Below, piece by piece: positions 32,441 to 41,245 of a DNA stretch of 64,000 nucleotides. The position numbers were made by a program, and so were the translations under genes. Positions within the stretch are counted from its first letter, which is position 1. Each line of letters opens with the position of its first letter. Origin of the DNA: JAIBJN01 sp963839745 (lineage in GTDB: Bacteria > Actinomycetota > Thermoleophilia > Gaiellales > Gaiellaceae); assembly GCA_963839745.1 (NCBI GenBank), contig CAWIWC010000007.1, positions 39,964 through 103,963 on the forward strand. The letters run 5' to 3'. Under the pieces are notes generated by a model. It saw only the letters and a program-made list of their open reading frames with translations, did no database searches and was not told the origin of the DNA.

Positions 32441-34331
32441 GCGGGTCATCCTTCCCGACGGCAAGAACCTCGAACTTCCCGACGGCGCCACCGGGCTGGA
32501 CGCGGCGCGGGCGATCGGGCCGAAGCTCGCCGAGCAGGCCGTGCTCGTGCGCGCGAACGGAAGTGTCCGCGACCTCCGCCTGCCGCTCGTCGACGGCGAG
32601 GAGATCCAGATCCTCACGACCCGCGACCGGCAGGACCCCGACGCGCTCTGGGTGCTGCGCCACTCGGCCGCGCACCTGCTCGCCGAGGCGGCCCGGCGGC
32701 TCTATCCGGGGACGAAGGTCGCCATTGGCCCGCCGATCGAGAACGGCTTCTACTACGACTTCGAGTTCCCCGAGCCGGTGGGCGAGGAGGTGCTCGAGAA
32801 GCTCGAGGAGGAGATCCGGCGCGAGCTCGCCGAGGGGCGCTCCTGGGAGCGGTGGGAGACGAGCCGCGACGAGGCGAAGCAGTACTTCGCCGACGAGGGC
32901 GAGCCCTACAAGGTCGAGCTCGTCGACACGGCGGAGGGCGACATCTCCTTCTACAAGCAGGGCGACTTCGTCGACCTCTGCCGCGGCCCGCACCTCCAGG
33001 ACTCGAGCCCGATCGGCGCCGTGAAGCTCCTCTCGCTGGCCGGCGCCTACTGGCGTGGGGACGAGAACCGGCCGCAGCTGACGCGCGTCTACGGCACGGC
33101 GTTCTTCGACCCCAAGGATCTCGAGGAGCACCTCCACAGGCTCGAGGAGGCGAGGCGGCGCGACCACCGGCGGCTCGGGAAGGACCTGCAGCTCTTCGAC
33201 TTCTCCGAGTTGGCGCCGGGGATGCCGTTCTGGCACCCGCGCGGGATGGTCATCTGGAACGTGCTCGAGGACCTGCGCCGGAGCGAGAACGCGCGCCGCG
33301 GCTACCACGAGGTGCGCACGCCGCAGCTGTACGACTCCGAGCTCTGGCGCACGTCAGGGCACTGGGAGAAGTACCAGGAGCACATGTTCGCGGTCGAGAT
33401 CGAGGGGCGCGACTTCGGCCTCAAGCCGATGAACTGCCCCGGGCACTGCCTGCTCTACTCGCTCGGCCCGCACAGCTACCGCGAGCTGCCGCTGCGGATC
33501 GCCGAGGCCGGCAACCTGCACCGCAACGAGCTCTCCGGCGTGCTGCACGGGCTCCTGCGGGTGCGCCACTTCGTCCAGGACGACGCGCACGTCTACTGCA
33601 CGACCGAGCAGATCCAGGACGAGCTGCTCGCCTGCCTCGACTTCGCCTACTACCTCTACGACCTCTTCGACCTCGACATGCGCGTGGAGCTCTCGCTGCG
33701 ACCGGACAACAAGCTGGGCACCGACGAGGAGTGGGATTTCGCCGAAGAGGAGCTGCGCAAGGCGCTGGCCGTCAAGGGCCTCGACTACGTCGAGAGCCAG
33801 GGCGAAGGCTCCTTCTACGGGCCGAAGATCGACCTGCACATGTCCGACTCGCTCGGGCGCAGCTGGCAGCTCGGCACGGTGCAGCTCGACCTCCAGATGC
33901 CGAAACGCTTCGGGCTCACCTACCAGGGCGACGACAACGCCGAGCACACGCCGGCGATGATCCACCGCGCGCTCCTCGGCTCGCTCGAGCGGTTCGTCGG
34001 CGTCTACCTCGAGCACACCGGCGGCGACCTGCCGCTCTTCGTCGCGCCCGAGCAGGTGCGGATCCTGCCGGTCGCAGCCGCGCATCTCGCCGACGCCGAG
34101 TCGCTCGCCGACCGGCTTCGCTCCGAAGGCTTCAGGGCCTCCGTGGACGAGCGGGAGGAGACGCTCGGGCGGCGGATCCGCGACGCCGAGCTCGCGAAGG
34201 TGCCCTACGTCGTCGTCTGGGGCGACCGCGAGTCGCTCGACTCCGTCGCGGTCCGGCGACGGGGCGGTGAACAATCTGCAACGAGCGCGGACGCGCTCCT
34301 CGACGAGCTTCGCAGCGCTGCTAGTATCTGA
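32439..34331 (+). CDS. thrS: Threonyl-tRNA synthetase
   Basis: The 630-residue class II synthetase charges tRNA-Thr. Domains in order: TGS (residues 1-60, ILPDGKNLELPDGATG), the editing domain with HSAAH (about residue 74) and CRGPHL, the catalytic core with Zn ligands in KPMNCPGHC, LRVRHFVQDDAHVYC, and a C-terminal anticodon-binding domain (VRILPVAAAHLADAESLADR). Length is normal. It leads into the infC-rpmI-rplT run after a structured 145-bp gap. Confidence 0.97.
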   Translation: MRVILPDGKNLELPDGATGLDAARAIGPKLAEQAVLVRANGSVRDLRLPLVDGEEIQILTTRDRQDPDALWVLRHSAAHLLAEAARRLYPGTKVAIGPPIENGFYYDFEFPEPVGEEVLEKLEEEIRRELAEGRSWERWETSRDEAKQYFADEGEPYKVELVDTAEGDISFYKQGDFVDLCRGPHLQDSSPIGAVKLLSLAGAYWRGDENRPQLTRVYGTAFFDPKDLEEHLHRLEEARRRDHRRLGKDLQLFDFSELAPGMPFWHPRGMVIWNVLEDLRRSENARRGYHEVRTPQLYDSELWRTSGHWEKYQEHMFAVEIEGRDFGLKPMNCPGHCLLYSLGPHSYRELPLRIAEAGNLHRNELSGVLHGLLRVRHFVQDDAHVYCTTEQIQDELLACLDFAYYLYDLFDLDMRVELSLRPDNKLGTDEEWDFAEEELRKALAVKGLDYVESQGEGSFYGPKIDLHMSDSLGRSWQLGTVQLDLQMPKRFGLTYQGDDNAEHTPAMIHRALLGSLERFVGVYLEHTGGDLPLFVAPEQVRILPVAAAHLADAESLADRLRSEGFRASVDEREETLGRRIRDAELAKVPYVVVWGDRESLDSVAVRRRGGEQSATSADALLDELRSAASI

Positions 34332-34359
34332 CGCCTGCAAGCAGGAGCTTCGTTTCCTC

Positions 34360-34436
34360 ACCTCCGGAGCCATGGGCTCATCGGAGGTTCAACCAAATCG
34401 GGGAATTGACGGGCTGCCTGCGTGCAGCTTTTCGTT
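34360..34436 (+). promoter_or_regulatory. Structured leader before infC with terminator-like hairpin
   Basis: A long hairpin, ACCTCCGGAGCC / GGCTC-AT-CGGAGGT (34360-34371, 34375-34388, loop ATG), is followed by a shorter one, GCTGC / GCAGC (34413-34417, 34424-34428), then TTTTCGTTTG. The second has the form of an intrinsic terminator. IF3-L35-L20 operons are often controlled through their leaders (L20 or translation feedback), so attenuation here is plausible. The first hairpin could also be the thrS terminator. Confidence 0.55.
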
Positions 34437-34476
34437 TGTCTAAGAGGAGGACGCAGCACAACTTGGTGACGTATCA

Positions 34477-35058
34477 GTGAGGCCGCGGCGCAGGTTCGAG
34501 CAGTCCAGGCCGCAGCAGGACACGACTCGTATCAACGAGTCGATTCGTGTTCCGCGCGTCCGCCTGGTTGACTCGGACGGCTCCCAGGTCGGCATCAAGC
34601 CGACGGCCGAGGCGCTCGAGTACGCCTATTCCAAGGATCTGGACCTGGTCGAGGTCGCCGCAGGAGCAGACCCGCCGGTGGCCCGGATCATGGACTACGG
34701 CAAGTACAAGTACGAGCAGGAGCAGAAGGCCAAGACTGCGCGGAAGCACCAGTCGCAGATCCAGGTCAAGGAGATCAAGCTCCGCCCAAAGATCGGCGTG
34801 CACGACTACGAGACGAAGAAGGGGCACGTCGTGAGGTTCCTGGGCAACCGGGCCAAGGTGAAGGTGACGATCATGTTCAGGGGCCGCGAGCAGACGCATC
34901 CGGAGCGCGGTCGCGACCTGCTCATGCGGCTCGCCGAGGACGTCAAGGAGCTCGGGATGATCGAGTCGCCGCCGCTCCAGGACGGACGCAACATGGTCAT
35001 GGTTCTCGCGCCTCACAGGAACGTCGGACGAGAGGTAGGAGCAGCTCAAAGTGCCTAA
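34477..35058 (+). CDS. infC: Translation initiation factor IF-3
   Basis: The 193-residue protein has the IF3 N-domain (TTRINESIRVPRVRLVDSDG, RIMDYGKYKYEQE) and C-domain (KEIKLRPKIGVHDYETK, GREQTHPERGRDLLMRL). It binds the 30S subunit and proofreads start codons. The only usual start is GTG 34477. The best ribosome site, AGAGGAGG at 34443-34450, is 26 nt upstream. Between them a 4-codon frame (GTG 34466 ACG TAT CAG TGA) ends overlapping the infC start, which may be a translated leader. Confidence 0.95.
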   Translation: MRPRRRFEQSRPQQDTTRINESIRVPRVRLVDSDGSQVGIKPTAEALEYAYSKDLDLVEVAAGADPPVARIMDYGKYKYEQEQKAKTARKHQSQIQVKEIKLRPKIGVHDYETKKGHVVRFLGNRAKVKVTIMFRGREQTHPERGRDLLMRLAEDVKELGMIESPPLQDGRNMVMVLAPHRNVGREVGAAQSA

Positions 35059-35245
35059 GCAGAAGACAAAGTCAGCCGCGAAGAAGCGGTTCAAGGTCAC
35101 CGGCGCGGGCCGCGTCCTGCGGCGCCACGCCATGCAGAGCCACAATCTCGAGAAGAAGTCCGCCAAGCGCGGGCGGGATTTCCGCAACGACCAGGCCGTG
35201 GACGAGAGCAACGTCCGCGACGTCAAGCGCCTGCTCGGGCGCTAG
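35051..35245 (+). CDS. rpmI: 50S ribosomal protein L35
   Basis: The 64-residue basic protein starts at GTG 35051, 8 bp inside the end of infC. KQKTKSAAKKRFKVTGAGRV and RRHAMQSHNLEKKS are characteristic of L35. Its place between infC and rplT is conserved across bacteria. Confidence 0.97.
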   Translation: MPKQKTKSAAKKRFKVTGAGRVLRRHAMQSHNLEKKSAKRGRDFRNDQAVDESNVRDVKRLLGR

Positions 35246-35263
35246 CCGTAGGAGGAGGAAGCA

Positions 35264-35623
35264 ATGCCCCGCGTCAAGCGATCCGTCCACGCGCGCAAGA
35301 AGCGCCGCAAGGTGCTCGATGCAGCCAAGGGCTACGTCGGCCAGAGCTCCGTCTCCTATCGCAAGGCGAAGGAAGCCGTCCAGAAGGCGGACAACCACGC
35401 CTACCGCGACCGCAAGCGCAAGAAGCGCACGTTCCGGAGCCTCTGGATCGTGCGGATCAACGCGGCCGCGCGCCAGGAGGGGCTCTCGTACAACCGGTTC
35501 GTCGCCGGCTGCCGGAAGGCGAACATCGAGCTCGACCGGAAGGCGCTCGCCGACATCGCGGTCAACGACCCGCCCGCGTTCACGAAGATCGCCGAGCGGG
35601 CCAAGGCCGCGCTCGAGGCCTAG
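35264..35623 (+). CDS. rplT: 50S ribosomal protein L20
   Basis: The 119-residue protein (ATG 35264, with GGAGGAGG upstream) has the basic N-terminal arm MPRVKRSVHARKKRRKVLDA, then QRRLRNRWFRKLWI-like FRSLWIVRINAAARQEGLSY and NRKALADIA-like NIELDRKALADIA. L20 is needed for early 50S assembly and in many bacteria represses its own operon. Confidence 0.97.
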   Translation: MPRVKRSVHARKKRRKVLDAAKGYVGQSSVSYRKAKEAVQKADNHAYRDRKRKKRTFRSLWIVRINAAARQEGLSYNRFVAGCRKANIELDRKALADIAVNDPPAFTKIAERAKAALEA

Positions 35624-35643
35624 GGAGAGCCCGGCCCTCTCCC

Positions 35644-36360
35644 GTGATCACGTCCGCGGCCAACCCGCGGGTCAAGCTCGTCCGGAAGCTCGAGTCGCGC
35701 CGCCAGCGCGAGAAGCTCGGGCTGTTCGCCTGCGAGGGCGAGGATCTCGTGGAGGCCGGGCTCGACGCCGGCCTCGAGCCCGTCGAGGCGCTCGTCGACG
35801 GCGAGCGGCCTGCGCTGGTCGAGCGCCTGTCGGGTGCGGAGCTCGTCGCGCCCGACGTCATGGCGGGCCTCTCGACCCTCGCCCACCCGCCGAGGGTCGT
35901 TGCCGTCTTCCGGCGCGCGGACTTGCCCGCCGGAGCCGATCTGCCGGTAGGGCTTGCGCTCTGGCGCGTCGCGGATCCCGGGAACCTGGGGACGCTCCTG
36001 CGGGCCGCCGACGCTCTCGGGCCGGCCTTCGTCGCGCTTTCGCACCGGTCCGGGGACGTCACGGGCCCGAAGGCTTTGCGGGCCTCGGCCGGCGCGGTCT
36101 TCCGGGTGCCGCTCGCGTCGTTCGACGTTGCGAGCGCCGGGCGCGTGGCGCTCGTCCCACGTGGTGGCCCCCCGCTCGCGGAGCTCGAGCTTCCCGACCC
36201 CGTCACGTTCGTCCTCGGCGCCGAGCGGGAGGGGCTGCCGGAGGACGTCCTGGCGACGTGTGAGACGACGGCGACCATCCCGCAGGCCGAGGCCGCCGAA
36301 TCCCTGAACGTCGCGGTCGCCGGCGCGATCGCGCTCTACGAGTGGAGGAGACGGCGATGA
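35644..36360 (+). CDS. TrmH/SpoU-family RNA 2'-O-methyltransferase
   Basis: The 238-residue enzyme from GTG 35644 has the substrate-binding N-domain (ITSAANPRVKLVRKLESRR, LFACEGEDLVEAGLDAG) and the SPOUT catalytic motifs: VADPGNLGTLLRAADALG, FVLGAEREGLPEDVL and IPQAEAAESLNVAVAGAIAL. It probably methylates 23S rRNA. It commonly follows rplT and precedes pheS. Its stop overlaps the next ATG as ATGA. Confidence 0.92.
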   Translation: MITSAANPRVKLVRKLESRRQREKLGLFACEGEDLVEAGLDAGLEPVEALVDGERPALVERLSGAELVAPDVMAGLSTLAHPPRVVAVFRRADLPAGADLPVGLALWRVADPGNLGTLLRAADALGPAFVALSHRSGDVTGPKALRASAGAVFRVPLASFDVASAGRVALVPRGGPPLAELELPDPVTFVLGAEREGLPEDVLATCETTATIPQAEAAESLNVAVAGAIALYEWRRRR

Positions 36361-37019
36361 CGGTGCAGGACTGGGTCGAGGCGTACGGCCGCGCATGGCG
36401 CGAGAAGGACTCCGATGCCGTGGTCGGGCTCTTCACCGACGACGCCGAGTACCGCTCGAGCCCGTTCCGGGAGCCCCACATCGGCCCGGACGGGATCCGC
36501 GCCTACTGGAACAGCGCGACCTCGACGCAGGAGTGGGCCGACGTTCGCATGGGCACGCCGTTCGTCGCGAGCGACCTCGTCGCCGTCGAGTGGTGGACGA
36601 CCATGGTGGACGACGGCGTGCAGATCACGCTCCCCGGCTGCCTGCTCCTCCGCTTCGCACCCGACGGCCGCTGCCGGACGCTCCGCGAGTACTGGAACCT
36701 CGAGCCGGGCCTCCACGACGCCGAGTACCGCTTCAGCCCGTTTCGCGAGCCGGTCGTCGGGTCGAAGGCGATCCACGCCTACTGGGAGGACGTGACCTCG
36801 ACGCAGGAGGAGGTCGACGTCCGCATGGGCACGCCGTTCGCCACCGGCGACATCGTCGCCGCCGAGTGGTGGGCGACGATGGTCGAAGACGGCGAGGAGA
36901 CCACGATCCCGGGCTGCCTGCTCCTTCGCTTCGCGGCGGACGGCCGCTGCACGGCACTCCGCGAGTACTGGTTCCAGAAGCCCGGCCGCCGCGACCCGCA
37001 CCCCGGCTGGGGCGAGTAG
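36357..37019 (+). CDS. SnoaL-like protein with tandem duplication
   Basis: The 220-residue protein (ATG 36357) starts with a SnoaL/NTF2-like fold (WVEAYGRAWREKDSDAVVGLF). The segment DAEYR-SPFREP-AYW-TSTQE-DVRMGTPF-TMV-PGCLLLRF-DGRC-LREYW occurs twice, about residues 28-118 and 121-211, a 93-residue (279-bp) period. The second copy lacks the first helix. This arose by internal duplication. NTF2-like domains bind small molecules or catalyse isomer shifts, and none can be assigned here. Confidence 0.82.
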   Translation: MTVQDWVEAYGRAWREKDSDAVVGLFTDDAEYRSSPFREPHIGPDGIRAYWNSATSTQEWADVRMGTPFVASDLVAVEWWTTMVDDGVQITLPGCLLLRFAPDGRCRTLREYWNLEPGLHDAEYRFSPFREPVVGSKAIHAYWEDVTSTQEEVDVRMGTPFATGDIVAAEWWATMVEDGEETTIPGCLLLRFAADGRCTALREYWFQKPGRRDPHPGWGE

Positions 37020-37043
37020 GCACGTCCCCACCGGCCACGTCCC

Positions 37044-37178
37044 GGTGCCAGGCACCTGGACCTGTCCGGCGCGGACACCCTGTGGACACGCTCCGAACCT
37101 GGAGCCGGATCGCGGGCTCTCCGTTCACATTTCGTCCCCCGACAGACATGCCCCGGGGTCAGACCCCGGACCTGTCCG
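37044..37178. repeat. Two different palindromes each followed by GGACCTGTCCG
   Basis: GGTGCC-A-GGCACC (37044-37056) and CCGGGGTC-A-GACCCCGG (37153-37169) are each followed directly by the same sequence GGACCTGTCCG (37058-37068 and 37168-37178). The 159-bp gap between two genes consists mostly of these units and contains no gene. Palindromes of this sort occur as dispersed intergenic repeats in many high-GC genomes. A further GTGTCCGCG palindrome lies at 58167. Confidence 0.65.
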
Positions 37179-37880
37179 CTAGGGACGCCTCGCGAGCCAG
37201 ATGGAGTCCTCGCCGCCGGCGTACGGGCGCAGGTCGAACCAGCCGTAGCACGCGATGATCTCGAAGCCCGTCTCCTCCAGGAGGCGGCGCCAGTCCTCCG
37301 TGGGGATCCAGGAGAGCGTCATGGCGGTCTCGGCCGCCTTGCCTCTCACCCGCAGGGTGAGCACGCGGCGCTCCATGTCCCAGTCCGCCCGCTCCCAGAT
37401 GCCCGGCTCTCGCTCGAGCCAGCGGCCGTTTGTCTCCGCGACGTCCTCCGGGCTCGGCGCGAAGACGTCGAAGACGAGGCGCCCGCCGGGGACCAGGAGC
37501 CCGAACGCGGCCGCGAGTGCTGCGCGGCGGTCCTCGTCGCTCTCCGCGTGGAGCAGCGCGCGGAACGGCGAGGTCACCAGCCGCACCCGCTGGGTCACGG
37601 GCGGGTCGCGAAGGTCGCCCTGGCGGAGGTCGACCAGGCGCGACACCCCGGCCGCCTCCGCCCGCCGCCGGCACACCTCCAGCATCCCCTGCGAGGAGTC
37701 GACGCCGATCACCGGCACGCCCGCCGACGCGACCGGAACGGCGATCCGGCCGGTCCCGACGCCGAGCTCGACCACCGTCCCGCCGGCCTTGCGGGCCTCC
37801 GCGACGTAGAAGCCGACGTCCTCCGTGACGCTCCGGCTCCAGGGGTCGTAGAGCTCCGCGATGGCGTCATAGGACGACAC
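37179..37880 (-). CDS. Class I SAM-dependent methyltransferase
   Basis: The 233-residue protein from GTG 37880 has motif I VVELGVGTGRIAVPVA (about residues 36-51), the acidic VIGVDSSQGML, a motif IV region LVTSPFRALLH and LLVPGGRLVFDVF. These define the Rossmann-fold methyltransferase family. YDAIAELYDPWSR at the start is typical of small-molecule methyltransferases. The substrate is unknown. It is divergent from pheS with only 23 bp between the start codons. Confidence 0.88.
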   Translation of the reverse strand: MSSYDAIAELYDPWSRSVTEDVGFYVAEARKAGGTVVELGVGTGRIAVPVASAGVPVIGVDSSQGMLEVCRRRAEAAGVSRLVDLRQGDLRDPPVTQRVRLVTSPFRALLHAESDEDRRAALAAAFGLLVPGGRLVFDVFAPSPEDVAETNGRWLEREPGIWERADWDMERRVLTLRVRGKAAETAMTLSWIPTEDWRRLLEETGFEIIACYGWFDLRPYAGGEDSIWLARRP

Positions 37881-37903
37881 AGGGCCGATGATACGCTCCG
37901 CCG

Positions 37904-38899
37904 ATGGACCCGCAGGCCCTGGAAAGCGAGGCGCGAAGCGCGATTGCGGGCGCTTCGACCCTCGACGAGCTCGACGATGCCCGTGTCCGCTACCTCGGCC
38001 GGCGGAGCGATCTCAAGCAGGCGCTCCGCGAGGTCCGGGAAGCCGAGACGGGCAGCGTCCTCAACACGCTCCGCGAAGGCCTCGAGCAGGCGGTGGCCGA
38101 GCGCCAGGCCGAGCTCGAGCGCGCGGAGCTCGATCGGCGCCTCACCGAGGAGGTCGCCGACATCACGCTGCCGGGCGAGGCGAGGCCGCGCGGCAAGCTC
38201 CACCTCATCACCCAGATCCGCCGCGAGGTGGAGGACATTTTCCTCGGGCTCGGCTACGAGGTCGTCGACGGCCGTGAGGTCGAGACGACGCGCTACAACT
38301 TCGACGGGCTCAACTTCCCGCAGGATCACCCGTCCCGCTCGCCGCTCCAGTCGCTCTACCTCAACGGGGACGTGTTGCTGCGGACGGAGACCTCGCCGTC
38401 CCAGATCCGCGTCATGGAGACGCAGCCGCCGCCGATCTACATGGTCTCCCTCGGCCGCGTCTACCGCCGCGACACGCCCGACGCGACCCACACGCCGATC
38501 TTCCACCAGATCGAGGGCCTTGCGATCGACCGCGGGATCACCATGGGCGACCTCAAGGGAACGCTGCTGCACATGATGCGGGCGCTCTTCGGCGAGGAGC
38601 GCGAGATGCGCTTCCGCACCCACGACTTCCCCTTCACGGAGCCGTCCCTCGAGCCGGACGTCAGCTGCTTCCTCTGCGAAGGCCGCGGCTGCTCGGTGTG
38701 CCGGTACTCCGGCTGGATCGAGATCGCCGGCTCCGGGATGGTCGACCCGACGCTGTTCGAGTTCGTCGGCCTCGACCCCGAGGAGTGGACGGGCTTCGCG
38801 TTCGGCATGGGCCTCGAGCGCGTCGCCATGCTCCGCCACGGCCTGCCCGCGCTCGGGCTGCTGTGGGAGAACGACCTCCGGGTCCTGAGCCAGTTCTGA
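37904..38899 (+). CDS. pheS: Phenylalanyl-tRNA synthetase alpha subunit
   Basis: The 331-residue class II catalytic subunit has an N-terminal coiled coil, motif 2 (GRVYRRDTPDATHTPIFHQIEGL) and motif 3 (GFAFGMGLERVAMLRHG). A CFLCEGRGCSVCRYSGW zinc-ribbon-like insertion lies near residues 250-266. It forms an alpha2-beta2 tetramer with PheT, whose gene starts one base after its stop codon. Confidence 0.97.
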   Translation: MDPQALESEARSAIAGASTLDELDDARVRYLGRRSDLKQALREVREAETGSVLNTLREGLEQAVAERQAELERAELDRRLTEEVADITLPGEARPRGKLHLITQIRREVEDIFLGLGYEVVDGREVETTRYNFDGLNFPQDHPSRSPLQSLYLNGDVLLRTETSPSQIRVMETQPPPIYMVSLGRVYRRDTPDATHTPIFHQIEGLAIDRGITMGDLKGTLLHMMRALFGEEREMRFRTHDFPFTEPSLEPDVSCFLCEGRGCSVCRYSGWIEIAGSGMVDPTLFEFVGLDPEEWTGFAFGMGLERVAMLRHGLPALGLLWENDLRVLSQF

Positions 38900-38900
38900 G

Positions 38901-41192
38901 ATGAAGGTCCCCGTCTCCTGGCTCCGCGAGTACGTCGACGTCGACGCGACGACGGCCGAGATCGCCGACCGCCTCGCGATCGCCACCGGCGAGGTCGAGC
39001 GCATCTCCTTCCGCGGCGTCGCCGACGTGGACGGCAACTACGGCCGCTACCTCGTCGGCCGCGTCCTCGAGGCCGGCAAGCACCCCAATGCCGACCGGCT
39101 CCAGCTCTGCAGCGTCGACGTGGGGGAGGACGAGCCGCGCCAGATCGTGTGCGGCGCGTGGAACTTCGAGGCGGGCGCCACCGTCGCGGTCGCGCTCCCC
39201 GGCGCGGTGCTCCCGGACGGGCGGACGCTCGAGCGCGCGAAGCTCCGCGGCACGGTCTCCGACGGAATGATCCTCTCCGAGTCCGAGCTTTCGATCAGCG
39301 ACGAGCATGCGGGGATCCTCGTCCTCCCGGAGCCGTGGGAGCCGGGCACGCCGCTCGGCGACGTCCTCCCGCTCGGCGAGGAGGTGCTGGAGATCGAGGT
39401 GACGCGCAACCGGCCCGACTGCCTCTCGGTCTACGGGATCGCGCGCGAGGTGGCGGCGCTCTTCAGGGGCGAGCTGCGGCCGATGCCGGGCGTCGACCCC
39501 GAGCCGGCCGGCGAGGAGCCGCTGGACATCTCCATCGAGGACTTCGAGGGCTGCCCGCGCTACGTGGGGCGCCTGTTCCGGGACGTGAGGATCGGCGAGT
39601 CGCCGCCGTGGATGAAGGCGCGCCTGACCGCTGCGGGGATGCGCCCGATCTCGAACGTCGTCGACGTGACGAACTACGTGATGCTCGCGCTCGGGAACCC
39701 GCTCCACGCCTTCGACTACGACACGCTCGCAGGCGGCCGGATCGTCGTCCGGCGCGCGCGGGCGGGCGAGGAGTTCACGAGCCTCGACGGCAACCTCCGT
39801 AAGCTCGACCCGTCCGACCTCGTCATCGCCGACGGCGAGCGCGCGATCGCCTTCGCCGGGATCATGGGCGGGCTCGACACGGAGGTGACCGAGAAGACGA
39901 CCTCCGTCCTCCTCGAGGCCGCCAACTTCGAGCCGGGCACAATCCTCTGGAGCTCCGAGCGCCATTCGCTCCGCACCGAGGGCTCAAACCGCTGGGAGAA
40001 GGGCGTCGACCCCTACCTCGCTCCGCACGCCGCCCGGCTCGCGACGCAGCTCTTGGTCGAGCTCTCCGGCGCTCGCTGGATGGGCCATGCAGACGTCGTC
40101 GCCGAGCTGCCCGAGCCGCCGGTGATTTCGTTCCGCACCGAGCGCGCCAACCGGATCGTGGGCATCGAGATCCCCGAGCAGGAGCAGAAGGACGCGCTCG
40201 ACGCGCTCGGGTTCGACGTCGCGCCCGGCTGGAAGGTGACCGTGCCTTCCTGGCGCGCCCGCGACGTCACCCGGGAGATCGACCTGGTCGAGGAGGTGGC
40301 GCGCGTCTACGGGCTCGAGCGCATCCCGTTCACGCTTCCGCTCCGCAGCGCGATGTTCGGCCGGTTGTCGAAGCACCAGCGCCTCCGCCGGCTCGTCGAG
40401 GACGTGCTCGTCGGCGCCGGGCTCTTCGAGGTCTACACGCTCAGCTTCGTCGGCGACGATCCCGATCCGGACGCGCTCAGGCTGCCGGACCCGCTCTCCT
40501 CGGAGCACGAGATCCTGCGGACGTCCCTGCTCTTCGGCCTGACCCAGGCCGCGCGCCACAACGTCAACGCGGGCAACGAGGGCATCGGGCTGTTCGAGAT
40601 CGCCCGCGTCTACCTGCCGAGCGGGGAGCAGCTGCCCGACGAGCACTGGCACGTCGGCGTCGTCGTCGAAGGCGGCTACGCGCGGGCCAAGGGGATCCTG
40701 GAGACGCTCTACGGCGCGCTCGGCATCGAGCCGCGCCTCGAAAGGGCGAGCCGCCCGTTCCTCCACCCGGGCAAGGCCGCCGAGCTCGGGGCGGGCTGGG
40801 TCGGCGAGCTCCATCCGGCACTCCTCGAAGGCTCGTGGGGCGCGTTCGAGCTGGATCTGTCCACGCTGTTCGACCAGGTGCCGGAGCGCCGCGAGTATGA
40901 AGACGTGATCACGTTCCCGGCCGTGCACCAGGACCTCGCGTTCGTGGTCGCGGAGGACCTGCTCGCCGGTGACCTCGCCGAGGCGGCCCGCGTGGCGGCC
41001 GGCCCGGAGCTGCGCGACATCCGCATCTTCGACGTCTACCGGGGCGAGCCGATCCCCGAGGGCAGGAAATCCGTTGCGCTCCACGTCTCCTTCCAGTCGC
41101 CCGAGCGCACCCTGTCGGACGAGGACGCCCGCGAGATCCGCGAGCGCATCGTCGCCGCGCTGAAGGAGCAGTTCGATGCCGAGCTTAGGTAA
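38901..41192 (+). CDS. pheT: Phenylalanyl-tRNA synthetase beta subunit
   Basis: The 763-residue protein has the EMAP/tRNA-binding domain (residues about 40-150, VLEAGKHPNADRLQLCSVDV), B3/B4 editing domain, B5 DNA-binding-like domains, a class II-like core and a C-terminal anticodon domain (FPAVHQDLAFVVAEDLLAGD, RIFDVYRGEPIPEGRKSVAL). It recognises tRNA-Phe and hydrolyses Tyr-tRNA. Slightly shorter than the E. coli protein (795). Confidence 0.97.
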   Translation: MKVPVSWLREYVDVDATTAEIADRLAIATGEVERISFRGVADVDGNYGRYLVGRVLEAGKHPNADRLQLCSVDVGEDEPRQIVCGAWNFEAGATVAVALPGAVLPDGRTLERAKLRGTVSDGMILSESELSISDEHAGILVLPEPWEPGTPLGDVLPLGEEVLEIEVTRNRPDCLSVYGIAREVAALFRGELRPMPGVDPEPAGEEPLDISIEDFEGCPRYVGRLFRDVRIGESPPWMKARLTAAGMRPISNVVDVTNYVMLALGNPLHAFDYDTLAGGRIVVRRARAGEEFTSLDGNLRKLDPSDLVIADGERAIAFAGIMGGLDTEVTEKTTSVLLEAANFEPGTILWSSERHSLRTEGSNRWEKGVDPYLAPHAARLATQLLVELSGARWMGHADVVAELPEPPVISFRTERANRIVGIEIPEQEQKDALDALGFDVAPGWKVTVPSWRARDVTREIDLVEEVARVYGLERIPFTLPLRSAMFGRLSKHQRLRRLVEDVLVGAGLFEVYTLSFVGDDPDPDALRLPDPLSSEHEILRTSLLFGLTQAARHNVNAGNEGIGLFEIARVYLPSGEQLPDEHWHVGVVVEGGYARAKGILETLYGALGIEPRLERASRPFLHPGKAAELGAGWVGELHPALLEGSWGAFELDLSTLFDQVPERREYEDVITFPAVHQDLAFVVAEDLLAGDLAEAARVAAGPELRDIRIFDVYRGEPIPEGRKSVALHVSFQSPERTLSDEDAREIRERIVAALKEQFDAELR

Positions 41193-41245
41193 GCCCCTTC
41201 CGCGACGAAGCCTGTGCCGCCGGGCCGACGAGGCGTCGCCCTGGA

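Noticed and set aside
30126..33308. A very long minus-strand open frame of about 1060 codons
   Set aside because: It runs antisense through thrS and neighbouring genes, has no recognisable domains and reflects the scarcity of stop codons opposite GC-rich genes. Only a short part (about 31090-31400) overlaps a genuine broken gene.
32405..34270. Plus-strand Arg/Ala-rich frame of about 620 codons overlapping thrS
   Set aside because: It is the +1 shadow of thrS with no domain content; thrS itself has all expected motifs.
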